Shown here: one piece after another, positions 25,979-35,585 of the stretch
Layout of the letters: every line of letters starts with the position of its first letter
Position numbering within the stretch: position 1 is the first letter of the stretch
Assembly: GCA_964544695.1 (NCBI GenBank)
Contig: CAZJDB010000250.1
Span: forward strand, 70,258 to 134,257
DNA from: Dinghuibacter sp964544695
Lineage (GTDB): Bacteria; Bacteroidota; Bacteroidia; Chitinophagales; Chitinophagaceae
Reading direction: 5' to 3'
DNA: 64,000 nucleotides
The notes under the pieces: model-generated
Told to the model about the DNA's origin: nothing
The model's input: only the letters and a program-made list of their open reading frames with translations
The model's database searches: none
Program-made: the position numbers and the translations under genes

Positions 25979-26660
25979 GATACGTATCCAGGGATATGGG
26001 AATGAATTTGACCCGATCGCCACCTCTCAAAAGCACCGGGTCGGAAGATCGCGGATCGAACATAGACATAGGCGTCCTGCCGATGATATTCCAACCCCCG
26101 GGAGAAGATACGGGATAAACCCCCGTTTGTATCCCCGCGATCCCCACGCTGCCCGCCGGGATGTTCAAGACTGGCTCTTTCTTCCGGGGCGTGGCGATGC
26201 GCTCGTCCACTTTGCCCATATACGCGAATCCAGGTAGGAATCCTACCATGTATACGCGGTAAATCGATTTGCTGTGCAGGTTTACCACGGTCTCCGAGGA
26301 AAGGCCGCGTTCCCGGGACAAAGCGCCCAGGTCCGGAGCCAGGCTGGGATCGTAGCATAGGGGGATCTCCACCAGTCGTGAGGGAACGGGGGGCAACTCC
26401 TCCTCTTCATCCAGGACGGGCTCCAGCTCCCTGCACAGCCACGTGTAGGCGGATGGAGTTGCCGAGCATTTCCGGATGAAAACAGGATCGTACACCAAGG
26501 TCAGGGACTGATAGGCGGGAATCAGGTCGGTTATACCCGGGAGGTTTTTCTCCTTCAGCCATTGAAACAAGCGAAGGATATGGTCATTGGTAGCTTCATC
26601 GATGCCCTCGCCCCACTGGATAGAAATGGCCCTTTCCCCTACGGGATAGATGGTGTACAT
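25959..26660 (-). CDS. pxpB: 5-oxoprolinase subunit PxpB (KipI-like)
   Basis: This 233-residue protein has the conserved N-terminal GERAISIQWGEGI and the cyclophilin-like core with VYMVGFLPGFAYMG, IATPRKKEPVLNIPAGSVGIAG and YPVSSPGGWNIIGRTP, which identify the PxpB/KipI family. It forms the 5-oxoprolinase complex with PxpC and PxpA. It starts 18 nt after the metalloprotease stop codon, so the pathway may be co-transcribed with a secreted protease, which would suit re-use of peptide-derived pyroglutamate. Confidence 0.93.
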   Translation of the reverse strand: MYTIYPVGERAISIQWGEGIDEATNDHILRLFQWLKEKNLPGITDLIPAYQSLTLVYDPVFIRKCSATPSAYTWLCRELEPVLDEEEELPPVPSRLVEIPLCYDPSLAPDLGALSRERGLSSETVVNLHSKSIYRVYMVGFLPGFAYMGKVDERIATPRKKEPVLNIPAGSVGIAGIQTGVYPVSSPGGWNIIGRTPMSMFDPRSSDPVLLRGGDRVKFIPISLDTYHGYTSH

Positions 26661-26678
26661 GATTTAAATATACCAAAA

Positions 26679-29627
26679 TTAGCGCAGCAGGACCACCGTG
26701 CCTTTATAGAGCTGTTGGCGTCCCTCGGCAAAATTGATGATGGCCATGTACACGTAAGTCCCGGGAGGAGCCTCATGCCCACCAGAGGTCCCGTCCCAGC
26801 CCTGGGAGGGATCGTTGGGTAAAGAATTATCGGATTGAAAGACCACCGAGCCGTACCTGCTGAAAATCGCCAGGTGCTGGATACTCAGTACATTCTTGCC
26901 ACCCATGATATAAAAGATGTCATTCTTTCCATCCCCGTTCGGCGAGAAGGCGCTGGGAATATTCACTTCTCCTCCTGTGAAAGCCTTGATGAAGGCATAT
27001 GCCGTATCGATACAGGAATATTGGTTCCTGACAATGGCCCGGTATTGTTGGGTAAAGGGAACCGTGAGCCCGGGCGATAAGCAATCACTGCACGACAGGT
27101 CGTTCACCGGATACCAGGAAATGCCCCCTGTGGTGCCTCCGCTGGACGACAGGCTTAGGATGAGCAAGGAGCCCATGGGGACGCTCGTATCCCCCGGTTG
27201 AATGGAAACCTGGAAGGGAGTCAGAGAAAAGGCGTTTCCGTCATTCGTCATATCCGTTTCCGGAATCACGCCCGACTGATTGACGAGGACAAACAGCGTG
27301 TCGCCTCCCGGCTTGGGGATGACCATGACGTATTGGGCGCAGGAGCCGTTCACGGCAGCGGGTGTAACGAAAGAATCGAGCCCTCCTGCAAAGCTGACGG
27401 GTATCCCTGCCCACACGGAATCATATCCATTGTTCATGCAAATGGTGAAGTGAACCAGGAGACTGTCATTGGTATAACAATCCGCTCCATTTACCTGAAC
27501 CGTCAGGTCGGGAGGGAATATATATACGAGCGTGCTGTCAACGGCTGTACATCCGTATTGCGTGGTCGCCTCGACACGGACCAGGGAACTGTCCATCGCC
27601 TGGACCAAAGGAGCGGGGCAATTGGTGCAGCTCAGGTTATACCCCGGACCCGGGCTCCAGACCAGTGAAAAAGTTTCTCCATTGGTGCCCGTGACCCTGA
27701 AAGGAAAGGACGTCTTCCTCATGACCGTCGTGTCCAGGGGGGCCATCGCCAGTTGGAATTGGAAGTTGGACGCGGATACGATATTGTTGGCGTAGTTCAG
27801 TTCCTGGATAGGCGTATTGGGCAGATGAAGAGGGGATGTATTCCCGCTGTCATTCAGCACCGCATAAAGTACATTCAAACCCGTTTTTCCTGCCCCCAAT
27901 TTTATGGTGTAGGCGTAGTTGCAGCACATGCCCAACAGGGTATCGGGCAAGTACCAGGGTGCGCCCGCCAACAGGTGGGCCTGACCGGAAGAAGGGTCCG
28001 AATCATAGAAGGACACGGGGGTTCCCTTAGGCATGGGCGCGTATCCGTTATTGCAAACCACGAGGCTGACCAACAGGCTGTCCTGGTTATAGCAATGTAC
28101 GCCCTCCAGGGTTGGCAATCCATCCGCCGTGGGATCAAGGACGGGAATCGTGAAGGCCTCGGTCGTATCCGTGCAGGAACCATTGGTAGCGACCAGGCGC
28201 ATGGTATACGTCCCCGGGTTATGGAAGGTATAGGTCAGGTTGGGCGAGGTGCCTACCAGGGAATCGTTGAGCAGCCACTGATAGGCTGTTGCGTTGACGG
28301 AACGGTTGGTGAAGATGATGCTGTCCAGCATTATGGAATCCTTGGAAGCAATGGTCTGTTTGTTGGGATAGAACCTGGCCATGGTTCCACAGGTTACCTC
28401 TACGTTGGCGGAATAATCGGAATAACAGGCGGCATCGGTGTTATACGCTTTCAGGGTAACAGCATAGGTGCCGGTAGCGGGGAAGGTATAACTGAAATTC
28501 AAAGTGGCTGCCGCAACCGACCCATTGACCGACCACTGGAACTGGGTGGCGCCCGTCGAGGCATTGGTGAAGATTACCGTATTACCGGGCAGGGGATAGG
28601 GATTGCTTTGCGTAAACGAAGCCACGCTGCTTTCCCCGCAGGGCTGGGTGCATTCCTGCTGCAGCAGGGAACTTCGCACCGTTCGGATGGTGGCCCTCAT
28701 CCGGGCCGCCTGCCCGTCCGTGAATTCATTGATACAGGGGGCATTCCCATAGCTCATGAAATTGGAGATCAGGTCGGGCACGTCCGTGGTAAAGCCCGAG
28801 AGCGTATCCGTACTGCATGAGTTTACGGGTTGACTGCAGCTGGGAGAGCTGAATACATCTTTTTGAGGAGGCGTATCGCATACCATATCCCCGTCCGTCG
28901 AACAATCGTTGTTCTTGCAATCCATTCCCTGGAAGGTATGGTACAAGCCCAGGTAGTGTCCCATTTCATGGGCCAGGAGGATTCCGAATCCCGTCACCAC
29001 GATCCCATCCAGGGAACTTCCCGCCGCGCCAGGCATAGTCGCGTATCCCCCTTCGTTCATCCGCGTCCAGGCTCCGCATTGATAAAAGACCAGGTTTTCC
29101 TTGACGATACTGCTGACGCACCAGATATTGATATACCGCGTTGGGTCCCAATCTACCAATCCTTTCACAATGTCATCTTCCATGTCCGCATCCATATCCG
29201 TCAGGTACGACGTCGTTCGCGTAATGCCCGTGGTATTTCCGCCCATGGGATCCTTTTGCGCCAAACAGAATTGGATATGGGTGTTGGATCCTGGCCCCAT
29301 AGCATAAGGGCCCGTGTGCGCAAAAGCATTGTTGAGGTCCTGAAGAGCGGCCTGCAATTGGGCATCCGTCACCGAGGAAGGGTTGTTACTCACCACATGG
29401 AACACGACGGGAAGCGTATAGACTACCGTAAAGGTGTCCAGGGCTAAGGATGTGGCTTGTTGAATGATTTGGTTGGTCTTCCATTCTTTTTCCCGGAAGG
29501 CAGGGTCTTTCCGGAAGTTTCGCATCAACTGTTCGGTCCCGCAGGCGGATGCGGAATAATACGATTTCTGGGCAGCAACGCTCAGATGAAGGAGACAGCA
29601 TAGGACAATGGCAGCGAGATGGCGCAT
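26679..29627 (-). CDS. Secreted M43-type zinc metalloprotease with PKD domains and T9SS type-B tail
   Basis: This 982-residue secreted protein has a signal peptide ending SVAAQ. A catalytic domain of the pappalysin/M43 class carries the zinc motif HEMGHYLGLYH near residue 218, and Cys-rich segments follow. Two PKD-type repeats come next (FSYTFPATGTYAVTLKAYN and LTYTFHNPGTYTMRLVATN), then CARDB-like beta domains. The protein ends in the gliding-motility-associated C-terminal domain: FSPNGDGKNDIFYI, IFSRYGSVVFQS and GWDGTSGG. That domain directs export through the type IX secretion system, so the enzyme should reach the cell surface or the medium. Confidence 0.93.
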   Translation of the reverse strand: MRHLAAIVLCCLLHLSVAAQKSYYSASACGTEQLMRNFRKDPAFREKEWKTNQIIQQATSLALDTFTVVYTLPVVFHVVSNNPSSVTDAQLQAALQDLNNAFAHTGPYAMGPGSNTHIQFCLAQKDPMGGNTTGITRTTSYLTDMDADMEDDIVKGLVDWDPTRYINIWCVSSIVKENLVFYQCGAWTRMNEGGYATMPGAAGSSLDGIVVTGFGILLAHEMGHYLGLYHTFQGMDCKNNDCSTDGDMVCDTPPQKDVFSSPSCSQPVNSCSTDTLSGFTTDVPDLISNFMSYGNAPCINEFTDGQAARMRATIRTVRSSLLQQECTQPCGESSVASFTQSNPYPLPGNTVIFTNASTGATQFQWSVNGSVAAATLNFSYTFPATGTYAVTLKAYNTDAACYSDYSANVEVTCGTMARFYPNKQTIASKDSIMLDSIIFTNRSVNATAYQWLLNDSLVGTSPNLTYTFHNPGTYTMRLVATNGSCTDTTEAFTIPVLDPTADGLPTLEGVHCYNQDSLLVSLVVCNNGYAPMPKGTPVSFYDSDPSSGQAHLLAGAPWYLPDTLLGMCCNYAYTIKLGAGKTGLNVLYAVLNDSGNTSPLHLPNTPIQELNYANNIVSASNFQFQLAMAPLDTTVMRKTSFPFRVTGTNGETFSLVWSPGPGYNLSCTNCPAPLVQAMDSSLVRVEATTQYGCTAVDSTLVYIFPPDLTVQVNGADCYTNDSLLVHFTICMNNGYDSVWAGIPVSFAGGLDSFVTPAAVNGSCAQYVMVIPKPGGDTLFVLVNQSGVIPETDMTNDGNAFSLTPFQVSIQPGDTSVPMGSLLILSLSSSGGTTGGISWYPVNDLSCSDCLSPGLTVPFTQQYRAIVRNQYSCIDTAYAFIKAFTGGEVNIPSAFSPNGDGKNDIFYIMGGKNVLSIQHLAIFSRYGSVVFQSDNSLPNDPSQGWDGTSGGHEAPPGTYVYMAIINFAEGRQQLYKGTVVLLR

Positions 29628-29685
29628 GAGGTTTCAACGGGTACAATCCGAAGTTATGACAAAAAACATACCATAGTATGTCCCG

Positions 29686-30282
29686 CTAGAAAGAATAACA
29701 CAGGGACATACCGAAGGGCGCTGCGCGCAGGCTCAATCCCTGTAATTTATGATTGATTCTTATTGAGTTATGATGATGAAGGGCGATCATTGCGGCATCC
29801 AATAACAACAGGAAACCACCTTGAATGGATATACTGGTTCCGTATCCCCTGTATTGGTCCCTCGAGGTAAGGTTGGACTCCGAATTGCCCCTTTCATTCA
29901 AATAAAAACCGCCTGTAATGTAAACGAGGTCCAAGCCGAAATTCAGGACGTAGGTCTTTTCCACGGAGAGTTGGGCGCGTTCGTTTTGGGCCAGGGTCCA
30001 GGTCCGGTGCAGGGCGCGGGTGGCGCCCAGGTAACCCATCGACGCAATCCCAAGGTTTACGAGATTCCAATACCCATTCATCGACCAGGCATAATGAGCA
30101 ACACCATGCGTTTGACCAGCGACAATAAAACCCGAGGCAATATTCACTATGGCGAAAGACCCCAGGGCAATCATGGCGTCCTGCGTTATCGTATTCCTAC
30201 TACGCTCAAGACTGTCATTGAAGTCCTGGGCATGCCCGGCCAAAGCCGTCAACAACCACAGGACAAACAAAGACTTTCTCAT
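29686..30282 (-). CDS. Small inner-membrane protein, DUF6992-like
   Basis: This 198-residue protein has a signal-like N-terminus ending GHAQ and about four hydrophobic segments (for example MIALGSFAIVNIASGFIVAG and GYWNLVNLGIASMGYLGA). The layout, with an asparagine-rich first loop and a late LNFGLDLVYITGGFYL helix, recalls a Bacteroidota family of unknown function that I know as DUF6992. No catalytic motif is visible. Its ATG overlaps the methyltransferase stop by 4 nt, so it ends the PiT/USP/methyltransferase operon. Confidence 0.6.
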   Translation of the reverse strand: MRKSLFVLWLLTALAGHAQDFNDSLERSRNTITQDAMIALGSFAIVNIASGFIVAGQTHGVAHYAWSMNGYWNLVNLGIASMGYLGATRALHRTWTLAQNERAQLSVEKTYVLNFGLDLVYITGGFYLNERGNSESNLTSRDQYRGYGTSISIQGGFLLLLDAAMIALHHHNSIRINHKLQGLSLRAAPFGMSLCYSF

Positions 30283-31133
30283 AAAATATCACTCATCGGT
30301 TTGTTGATCGACACCAAATGCTCATAGGTCCGGTCCGCGTCATATTCCTTTTCGAAGACGACGAAGGTGTGCCTGTCCAGAAGAACCTTGGGGCTTAGGT
30401 TGATGTCCAACTGTTCCCGGAAGGTCTTTCGCTTATCGTCGTAAGCAACCGATTTGCGGCCGCGCATGGCTTTGGAATAAGTATACCAGGAAGACAAAAA
30501 TATGAAAGGGTACCAGAAGGGAAAAAGGATGAGCGCCATCTTATTGATGCGTACAAAATTGATCCGCGACAACTTGAATCCGCTGAGTTTGGCCAGTACG
30601 CGCATTTTTTGAAGGCCCAGGAAAAAGATATGTCCGTAATAGATCTTCCGTTGTGCCGTGTCCCCGAACCAAACCGAATCGATTTCATTGGGCGGCATCA
30701 ACTTGTGGTAATATTCACTTTCGAAGAGGGAGTAACTCATTTTAGCCATCAGGTTCGAATAGCTCGGGGTGGTGATGAGCAATTTCCCGCCGGGTTTCAG
30801 GGCCCTGTTGAACTCGGAAAACATCTTGATCTGGTCGTGGAAATGCTCGATGCCTTCCTGGCAAATGATGTAATCGGCATGGCCGTCCTCCACAGGCAGG
30901 CCCTCGTTGATATCGGCTTTCTTGCAGGGGATATCCTTGAGGAGAAAGTATTCCGGAAACAGGTCGAAGGCTTCGACACGGCTGCCCAGCTCAAGGAGGA
31001 TTTCGCTGGTGACACCGTTACCCGCGGGAACGTCGAGCACCACCTTTCCTTTCAGGTCCTCCTTGATTTCATACAGGTACTTCTTTACTGCGTATTTCGG
31101 GCTTTTAGGATTGTTTACGTGAGGGTCTACCAT
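30279..31133 (-). CDS. Class I SAM-dependent methyltransferase
   Basis: This 284-residue cytosolic protein has the SAM-binding motif I VVLDVPAGNGVTSEILLELG at about 34-53, the acidic residue of motif II in VEAFDLFP, and motif IV ADYIICQEGIEHFHDQ followed by KPGGKLLITTPS. This is the Methyltransf_11/25 type. A hydrophobic stretch late in the protein (IFLSSWYTYS) may tether it to the membrane. The substrate is unknown; quinone, lipid and glycan methylation are all possible. It lies 26 nt after the universal stress protein gene. Confidence 0.87.
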   Translation of the reverse strand: MVDPHVNNPKSPKYAVKKYLYEIKEDLKGKVVLDVPAGNGVTSEILLELGSRVEAFDLFPEYFLLKDIPCKKADINEGLPVEDGHADYIICQEGIEHFHDQIKMFSEFNRALKPGGKLLITTPSYSNLMAKMSYSLFESEYYHKLMPPNEIDSVWFGDTAQRKIYYGHIFFLGLQKMRVLAKLSGFKLSRINFVRINKMALILFPFWYPFIFLSSWYTYSKAMRGRKSVAYDDKRKTFREQLDINLSPKVLLDRHTFVVFEKEYDADRTYEHLVSINKPMSDIL

Positions 31134-31159
31134 AAGGGCCCTAAAGTAACCAAAATCAC

Positions 31160-31969
31160 CTATTCGTGCAACACTAGTACGGCGGTGATTGCCCGGTTCA
31201 GCACCTTGTGGACGGTGCTCCGGTTGAAAATACGGTAGATCACATTGTGGTGGTGCTTAACCACGCAAAGGATGTCCGTCTGGCTCTTGTTGATGAACCC
31301 GAAAATCCCTTCTACCGTATTGTTGTCTTCGATATAATTGAAGTCGAGCTCGGTCCCCGGGATCAATTTTCTGAGGTTTCCCTCACCGCTGGCAGAACCC
31401 TCTTTCTTATCCACGACATTCACCACCTCTAGCTTTTTAGTGCCAAAAGCATTGATCAATTCATTGAGGGCTTCCAGGTCTTCATAAGACAGCCCGGAAG
31501 AAAAGTCCGTTGCCAGGGTAATGGTCGGATCGGGAGAGAAAGCGCTGCCCGGGGGCACGATCAGCACGGGAACGGTCGTCTTCAGCACCACGGAGCTCGT
31601 CGTGGAACCGAAAAGGTCCGAAATGCCCGTGGACCCGCTGGCCCCCATGACGATCAGGGCGATGGGGTGTTCGGAGGCATACTTCAAAATCGTGCTGCTG
31701 ACGGAGCCTACTATTACGTCGGTCGATACGGTAACACCGTTAAACCTGCCCGTAAACCCGGAGGCCCAGGCGTCGAGTGCCTCCTGTTTGCTTTTTTGGT
31801 AATCTTCTATATACAAGGCGTTGTACGTATTGTTATCCACCCCTTCCATCGACCCCATGGCGTGCAGGGCGACGACTTCCTGCCCCAGGACTTTCGCAAG
31901 ATGCATGGTGAATTCCATGGCATTGTCAGCCCCTTTTGAAAAATCCGTTGCGATCAATATTTTTTTCAT
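31160..31969 (-). CDS. Tandem-domain universal stress protein
   Basis: This 269-residue protein has two UspA folds. The first begins MKKILIATDFSKGADNAMEF and carries the nucleotide-binding loop MGASGSTGISDLFGSTTS near residue 108. The second begins TITLATDFSSG and ends IYRIFNRSTVHKVLN, with a more divergent loop. Such proteins bind ATP or AMP and respond to stress or starvation. It follows the PiT phosphate transporter by 15 nt, so expression is likely tied to phosphate supply. Confidence 0.88.
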   Translation of the reverse strand: MKKILIATDFSKGADNAMEFTMHLAKVLGQEVVALHAMGSMEGVDNNTYNALYIEDYQKSKQEALDAWASGFTGRFNGVTVSTDVIVGSVSSTILKYASEHPIALIVMGASGSTGISDLFGSTTSSVVLKTTVPVLIVPPGSAFSPDPTITLATDFSSGLSYEDLEALNELINAFGTKKLEVVNVVDKKEGSASGEGNLRKLIPGTELDFNYIEDNNTVEGIFGFINKSQTDILCVVKHHHNVIYRIFNRSTVHKVLNRAITAVLVLHE

Positions 31970-31984
31970 AACTGAAAATGAAAA

Positions 31985-33412
31985 TTAAATGAATAAGTGG
32001 AAGAGCGCGAACAAGAGGATCGAAATCAGGATGGACGCAGGCAGGGTCAGTACCCAGGCCATGGCGATGTTCCGGATAGTCCCCGTATTCAGGTTCCCGC
32101 CTCCCTTGGAAGCCACCATGGCGCCTGCGATACCGCTGGACAACACATGCGTCGTACTAACGGGCAAGCCAAACCAGCTACTGAGGCCGATCGTGCTGGC
32201 CGCAACGATCTCGGCGGTAGCGCCCTGGGCATAGTTCAGGTGCTCCTTCCCGATTTTTTCGCCTATCGTTGTAACGATCCGTTTCCACCCGATCATCGTT
32301 CCTATACCCAGCGAAAGGGAAATGGTGGCGATGGCCCAAATGGGCGCGTAATCGGTCAGCTTGTTCAAGCTGCCGGAAGTTCCCTTCAAGGTAGCCCGAT
32401 CCGCTGCGGAAATCTGGATTTTGCTAGTCGGAGCTGCCAAGCCACCGAGGGCTTTGGTCAGGGCTTGAACGCGTTTCCGATAAGTGAACACTTTAGCATT
32501 ATCGGCGCCATCCTTATCCCCGATATTGGCTTCGGCCTGAAGTAAGGAAGTATTAATGGCGGTCAGGGTATCGGCTGACTGGGGATTGGCCGCGATGGCC
32601 CTTTGTACGATGGGCTGGGCGCTCGTCAGAGAGGTGAGTATCTTGTCATTGGCTACCGAACGGTCCAGGGCGAACTTGGCAGGCAGGAAGGCGATCAGGA
32701 TCAGCATGAGCAACCCTACCCCTTTTTGACCATCATTGCTCCCGTGGAAGAAGCTTACCAGGGTACACGTGAGGATCAAAAGGCAGCGGATCAAAATGGG
32801 TGGCCGGTCATTTTCCCCCTGGGGTATATGAAACAGGCTATGCGCTTTGACCACATTTTTCAGGAACAGCATGAGCAACACCGCCGCCCCGAACCCAAAT
32901 ATAGGGGACATGATCAGGGACATGCCGATTTTCCCGGCCTCGCCCCAATTCACTCCCCCTCCATGATAATAGTACGTGAAGGCCAGACCCGCCCCGATCA
33001 TGGCGCCGATCAGGGTATGCGAACTGGAACAGGGAATGCCCAGGTACCACGTACCCAGGTTCCACACGATGGATGCCAGGAGGACTGAGAGGACCATGAC
33101 GGCGCCCACCTGTACGGGAAGGGCCATTAGGTCATTGAGGGGCACCAGTTTGAGGATGGCCATGGCCACTGCCACCCCCCCGGCGAGGACGCCCAGGAAG
33201 TTGAAGGTCCCTGACCAGGGCACCGCGTACTGGGGTTTCAAGGCCTTCGTGTAGATAACGGTGGCCACGGCATTGGCTGTGTCATGGAATCCATTCACGA
33301 ATTCGAAACCGACCACACATAGCAAGCAAAGGAAAAATATGGCGAGAATACCACCCTGCAGATCGACCCCCCCGATGAAGGGAAGATTGATCAAATTGAA
33401 AATTAGAGGCAT
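31985..33412 (-). CDS. PiT-family inorganic phosphate transporter
   Basis: This 475-residue membrane protein has the two inverted PiT signatures: GFHDTANAVATVIYT near the N-terminus and a second half with LSSWFGLPVSTTHVLSSGIAGA. Between them are FHGSNDGQKGVG and a soluble loop of about 100 residues (for example LLQAEANIGDKDGADNAK). It would import phosphate with protons or sodium. The 170-nt gap to the divergent signal peptidase gene probably carries both promoters. The universal stress protein gene follows by 15 nt. Confidence 0.92.
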   Translation of the reverse strand: MPLIFNLINLPFIGGVDLQGGILAIFFLCLLCVVGFEFVNGFHDTANAVATVIYTKALKPQYAVPWSGTFNFLGVLAGGVAVAMAILKLVPLNDLMALPVQVGAVMVLSVLLASIVWNLGTWYLGIPCSSSHTLIGAMIGAGLAFTYYYHGGGVNWGEAGKIGMSLIMSPIFGFGAAVLLMLFLKNVVKAHSLFHIPQGENDRPPILIRCLLILTCTLVSFFHGSNDGQKGVGLLMLILIAFLPAKFALDRSVANDKILTSLTSAQPIVQRAIAANPQSADTLTAINTSLLQAEANIGDKDGADNAKVFTYRKRVQALTKALGGLAAPTSKIQISAADRATLKGTSGSLNKLTDYAPIWAIATISLSLGIGTMIGWKRIVTTIGEKIGKEHLNYAQGATAEIVAASTIGLSSWFGLPVSTTHVLSSGIAGAMVASKGGGNLNTGTIRNIAMAWVLTLPASILISILLFALFHLFI

Positions 33413-33581
33413 AGCGGAGAGAGGTTTATGTAGTTAACTCTTTACAAATGACACGATTCCATTTCTGGAATCGCAAAATTGAGGGTTATGGAATTATTAA
33501 CTAAATTTTCCAGATGTCCGGGCCATCGCAAGAGTTTGAGGGTACCCGTAATATTTTTCGCTGAACGGCGACTCATAAAGC

Positions 33582-35096
33582 ATGGGATGGATTCTATTTT
33601 TCCTCGGCCTCGCTGCGGCCGAGTATGGCCTGTATGGCCTTTTCCGAAAAGCCGGGGTTGCCCCCTGGAAGGCCTGGGTGCCGTATTACAATACCTGGGT
33701 GATGGTCACCCTGATGAAAAAGAAAAAGGTCTGGTTTTACCTCCAGTTCATCCCCATCGCGGGGCAATTCATCACCCTTTCGCTTACCGTGGACTTCGTA
33801 AGGTTGTTCGGGCGCCACAACCTGATAGAGCATAGCCTGACGGTCTTCCTCCCCTTTGCCTACCTACCCTGGTTGGGTCACGCACGAAACATCCCCTTCG
33901 AAGGCCCCGACAAGGCCATGAAACACAAAAAATCCCTGGCAAGAGAATGGATCGATGCGGGCGTATTCGCCGTTGTAGCCGCCACCCTCATCCGGGCCTT
34001 TGTCTTCGAGGCCTATGCGATCCCCACCCCTTCCATGGAGAAAAGCCTAATGACGGGAGATTACCTCTTCGTCAGTAAAATGAGCTATGGCCCCCGGATA
34101 CCAAATACGCCCCTGGCCGTTCCTTTTGTACACAACACGCTCCCTATCGGGGATGGAAAGTCTTATCTCGAGTGGGTCCACTGGCCCTATCTTCGCCTTT
34201 TCCCCCAGGCGGTGAAAAGGCTTGACGCCGTCGTCTTCAATTTCCCCGTGGGCGACACGGTTATAGATCTCCCCGAATTCGGCTCGGCCGTGACATATTA
34301 TATGCAATGTCGCTACGTCGGCAGGGATAAAGTATTGAACGATCCTGAAGACTATCCCCTGATCGTGCGGCCGGTAGACAAGCAGGAAAATTTCATCAAG
34401 CGCTGCACCGGCCTTCCCGGCGACACCCTGAGCATCATCCACGGGCAAGTATACGCCAGTGGGATCCGGGAGCCCCTGCCGCCCGAATCGGAATGGAGGT
34501 ATGACGTTTTCAGTAAGGAACCCCTGACCAACGAATTCCTGGAAAACGTGCTCCACATCGATATGGAAAACGACACGGACCGGAACTATATACAAATTAA
34601 TCCCGGCGAAGCCTATATCATCATGACGCCCTCCATGGTTGGGGAAACGCGTAACCAACCCGGTGTGCAAAGTGTAGCCATGCTGGAGCACACGCGCCCG
34701 GACCCCGAGGTTTATCCCTACGATACGGCCCGATTCAAATGGAATGAAGACAATTACGGGCCCATTTGGATCCCGAAAAAGGGCGAATCCATCCAACTCA
34801 CCCCCGCCAACCTGGAACTATATAGCCGCATCATTGAAGTCTATGAAAAGAACGACCTCCGCAAACGAAACGGCCAGTACTTCATTAACGGCATGCCGGC
34901 GACAACCTATACCTTCCGGATGAATTATTATTGGATGATGGGAGACAACCGCCACAATTCCCTGGATTCGCGCTTTTGGGGCTTCGTTCCCGAGGACCAT
35001 ATCGTGGGCAAGGCCTCCCTGGTCTGGTTCAGTTGGAACCATGGCCCCAAGTGGAACCGGATGTTACGTTTGATCAGAAGACCCGACGGAGAATAA
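33582..35096 (+). CDS. lepB: Signal peptidase I
   Basis: This 504-residue membrane protease has an N-terminal DUF5684-like membrane region (residues 1-100), then the S26 domain. The catalytic Ser151 is in AIPTPSMEKSL and the general-base Lys273 in FIKRCTGLPGD. Box E is MGDNRHNSLDSRFWG and the end is HIVGKASLVWFSW. It cleaves Sec signal peptides on the outer face of the inner membrane. The length, with a long insert between the Ser and Lys boxes, is normal for Bacteroidota. Its last 33 nt overlap the convergent acetyltransferase gene. Confidence 0.95.
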   Translation: MGWILFFLGLAAAEYGLYGLFRKAGVAPWKAWVPYYNTWVMVTLMKKKKVWFYLQFIPIAGQFITLSLTVDFVRLFGRHNLIEHSLTVFLPFAYLPWLGHARNIPFEGPDKAMKHKKSLAREWIDAGVFAVVAATLIRAFVFEAYAIPTPSMEKSLMTGDYLFVSKMSYGPRIPNTPLAVPFVHNTLPIGDGKSYLEWVHWPYLRLFPQAVKRLDAVVFNFPVGDTVIDLPEFGSAVTYYMQCRYVGRDKVLNDPEDYPLIVRPVDKQENFIKRCTGLPGDTLSIIHGQVYASGIREPLPPESEWRYDVFSKEPLTNEFLENVLHIDMENDTDRNYIQINPGEAYIIMTPSMVGETRNQPGVQSVAMLEHTRPDPEVYPYDTARFKWNEDNYGPIWIPKKGESIQLTPANLELYSRIIEVYEKNDLRKRNGQYFINGMPATTYTFRMNYYWMMGDNRHNSLDSRFWGFVPEDHIVGKASLVWFSWNHGPKWNRMLRLIRRPDGE

Positions 35097-35585
35097 TTGC
35101 AAGGTCCGGTTTTCCTCCGGGGGGCTGACCAGCTCCTTGAACGAAAACCCCAGCTTTTCCAGCAATCGTTTAGATCGCTGATTTCCCTCGGAAACGATTG
35201 CCAACAGCTCCGTCATTTTAAGCGAATCCAATGCATAGGCCAGGGTGCCCGAGGCCGCCTCGAAGGCATAACCCTTCCCTTCATATTCAGGCAGAAAGGA
35301 ATAGCCCAGGTCGGGCTGGTCCAGGTAGGACCGCTTGAAAAGGCCGCAAAGGCCGATAGGCGCGCCTCCGTCGTTTAAGATCACCAGCCAGGCCCCGTAA
35401 CCGTTTTCTTCATATCCCTTGATGTACACCTCCTCCAGGTAAGTCCTTGCAGCCTCCATTGTTTTGATGTTGCGGTCTCCCAGATATTGCAGCCAATTGG
35501 GGGCATTGAACAAGGCCAGCAGGAATGGGGCATCCTCCGGCACCAGCTTTCTTACGTATAACCTTTCCGTTGTGAACAGGGTCAT
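35064..35585 (-). CDS. GNAT acetyltransferase, RimJ/RimL type
   Basis: This 173-residue protein starts LFTTERLYVRKLVPEDAPFL, the usual opening of RimJ/RimL-like N-acetyltransferases. It has the acetyl-CoA region LGYSFLPEYEGKGYAFEAA and the late IVSEGNQRSKRLLEKLGF, where the Gln/Asn-x-x-S motif is followed by the helix that ends most family members. Target amines are unknown. The ATG overlaps the reductase gene by 4 nt, and the 3' end overlaps lepB. Confidence 0.88.
   Translation of the reverse strand: MTLFTTERLYVRKLVPEDAPFLLALFNAPNWLQYLGDRNIKTMEAARTYLEEVYIKGYEENGYGAWLVILNDGGAPIGLCGLFKRSYLDQPDLGYSFLPEYEGKGYAFEAASGTLAYALDSLKMTELLAIVSEGNQRSKRLLEKLGFSFKELVSPPEENRTLQLFSVGSSDQT

Noticed and set aside
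27753..28820. A 355-codon plus-strand frame inside the metalloprotease gene
   Set aside because: It is antisense to a gene with complete, well-ordered domains and shows no recognisable motif.
31985..33412. Frame break in the PiT gene because of its long central loop
   Set aside because: The frame is continuous and Bacteroidota PiT proteins commonly have such a soluble insert.
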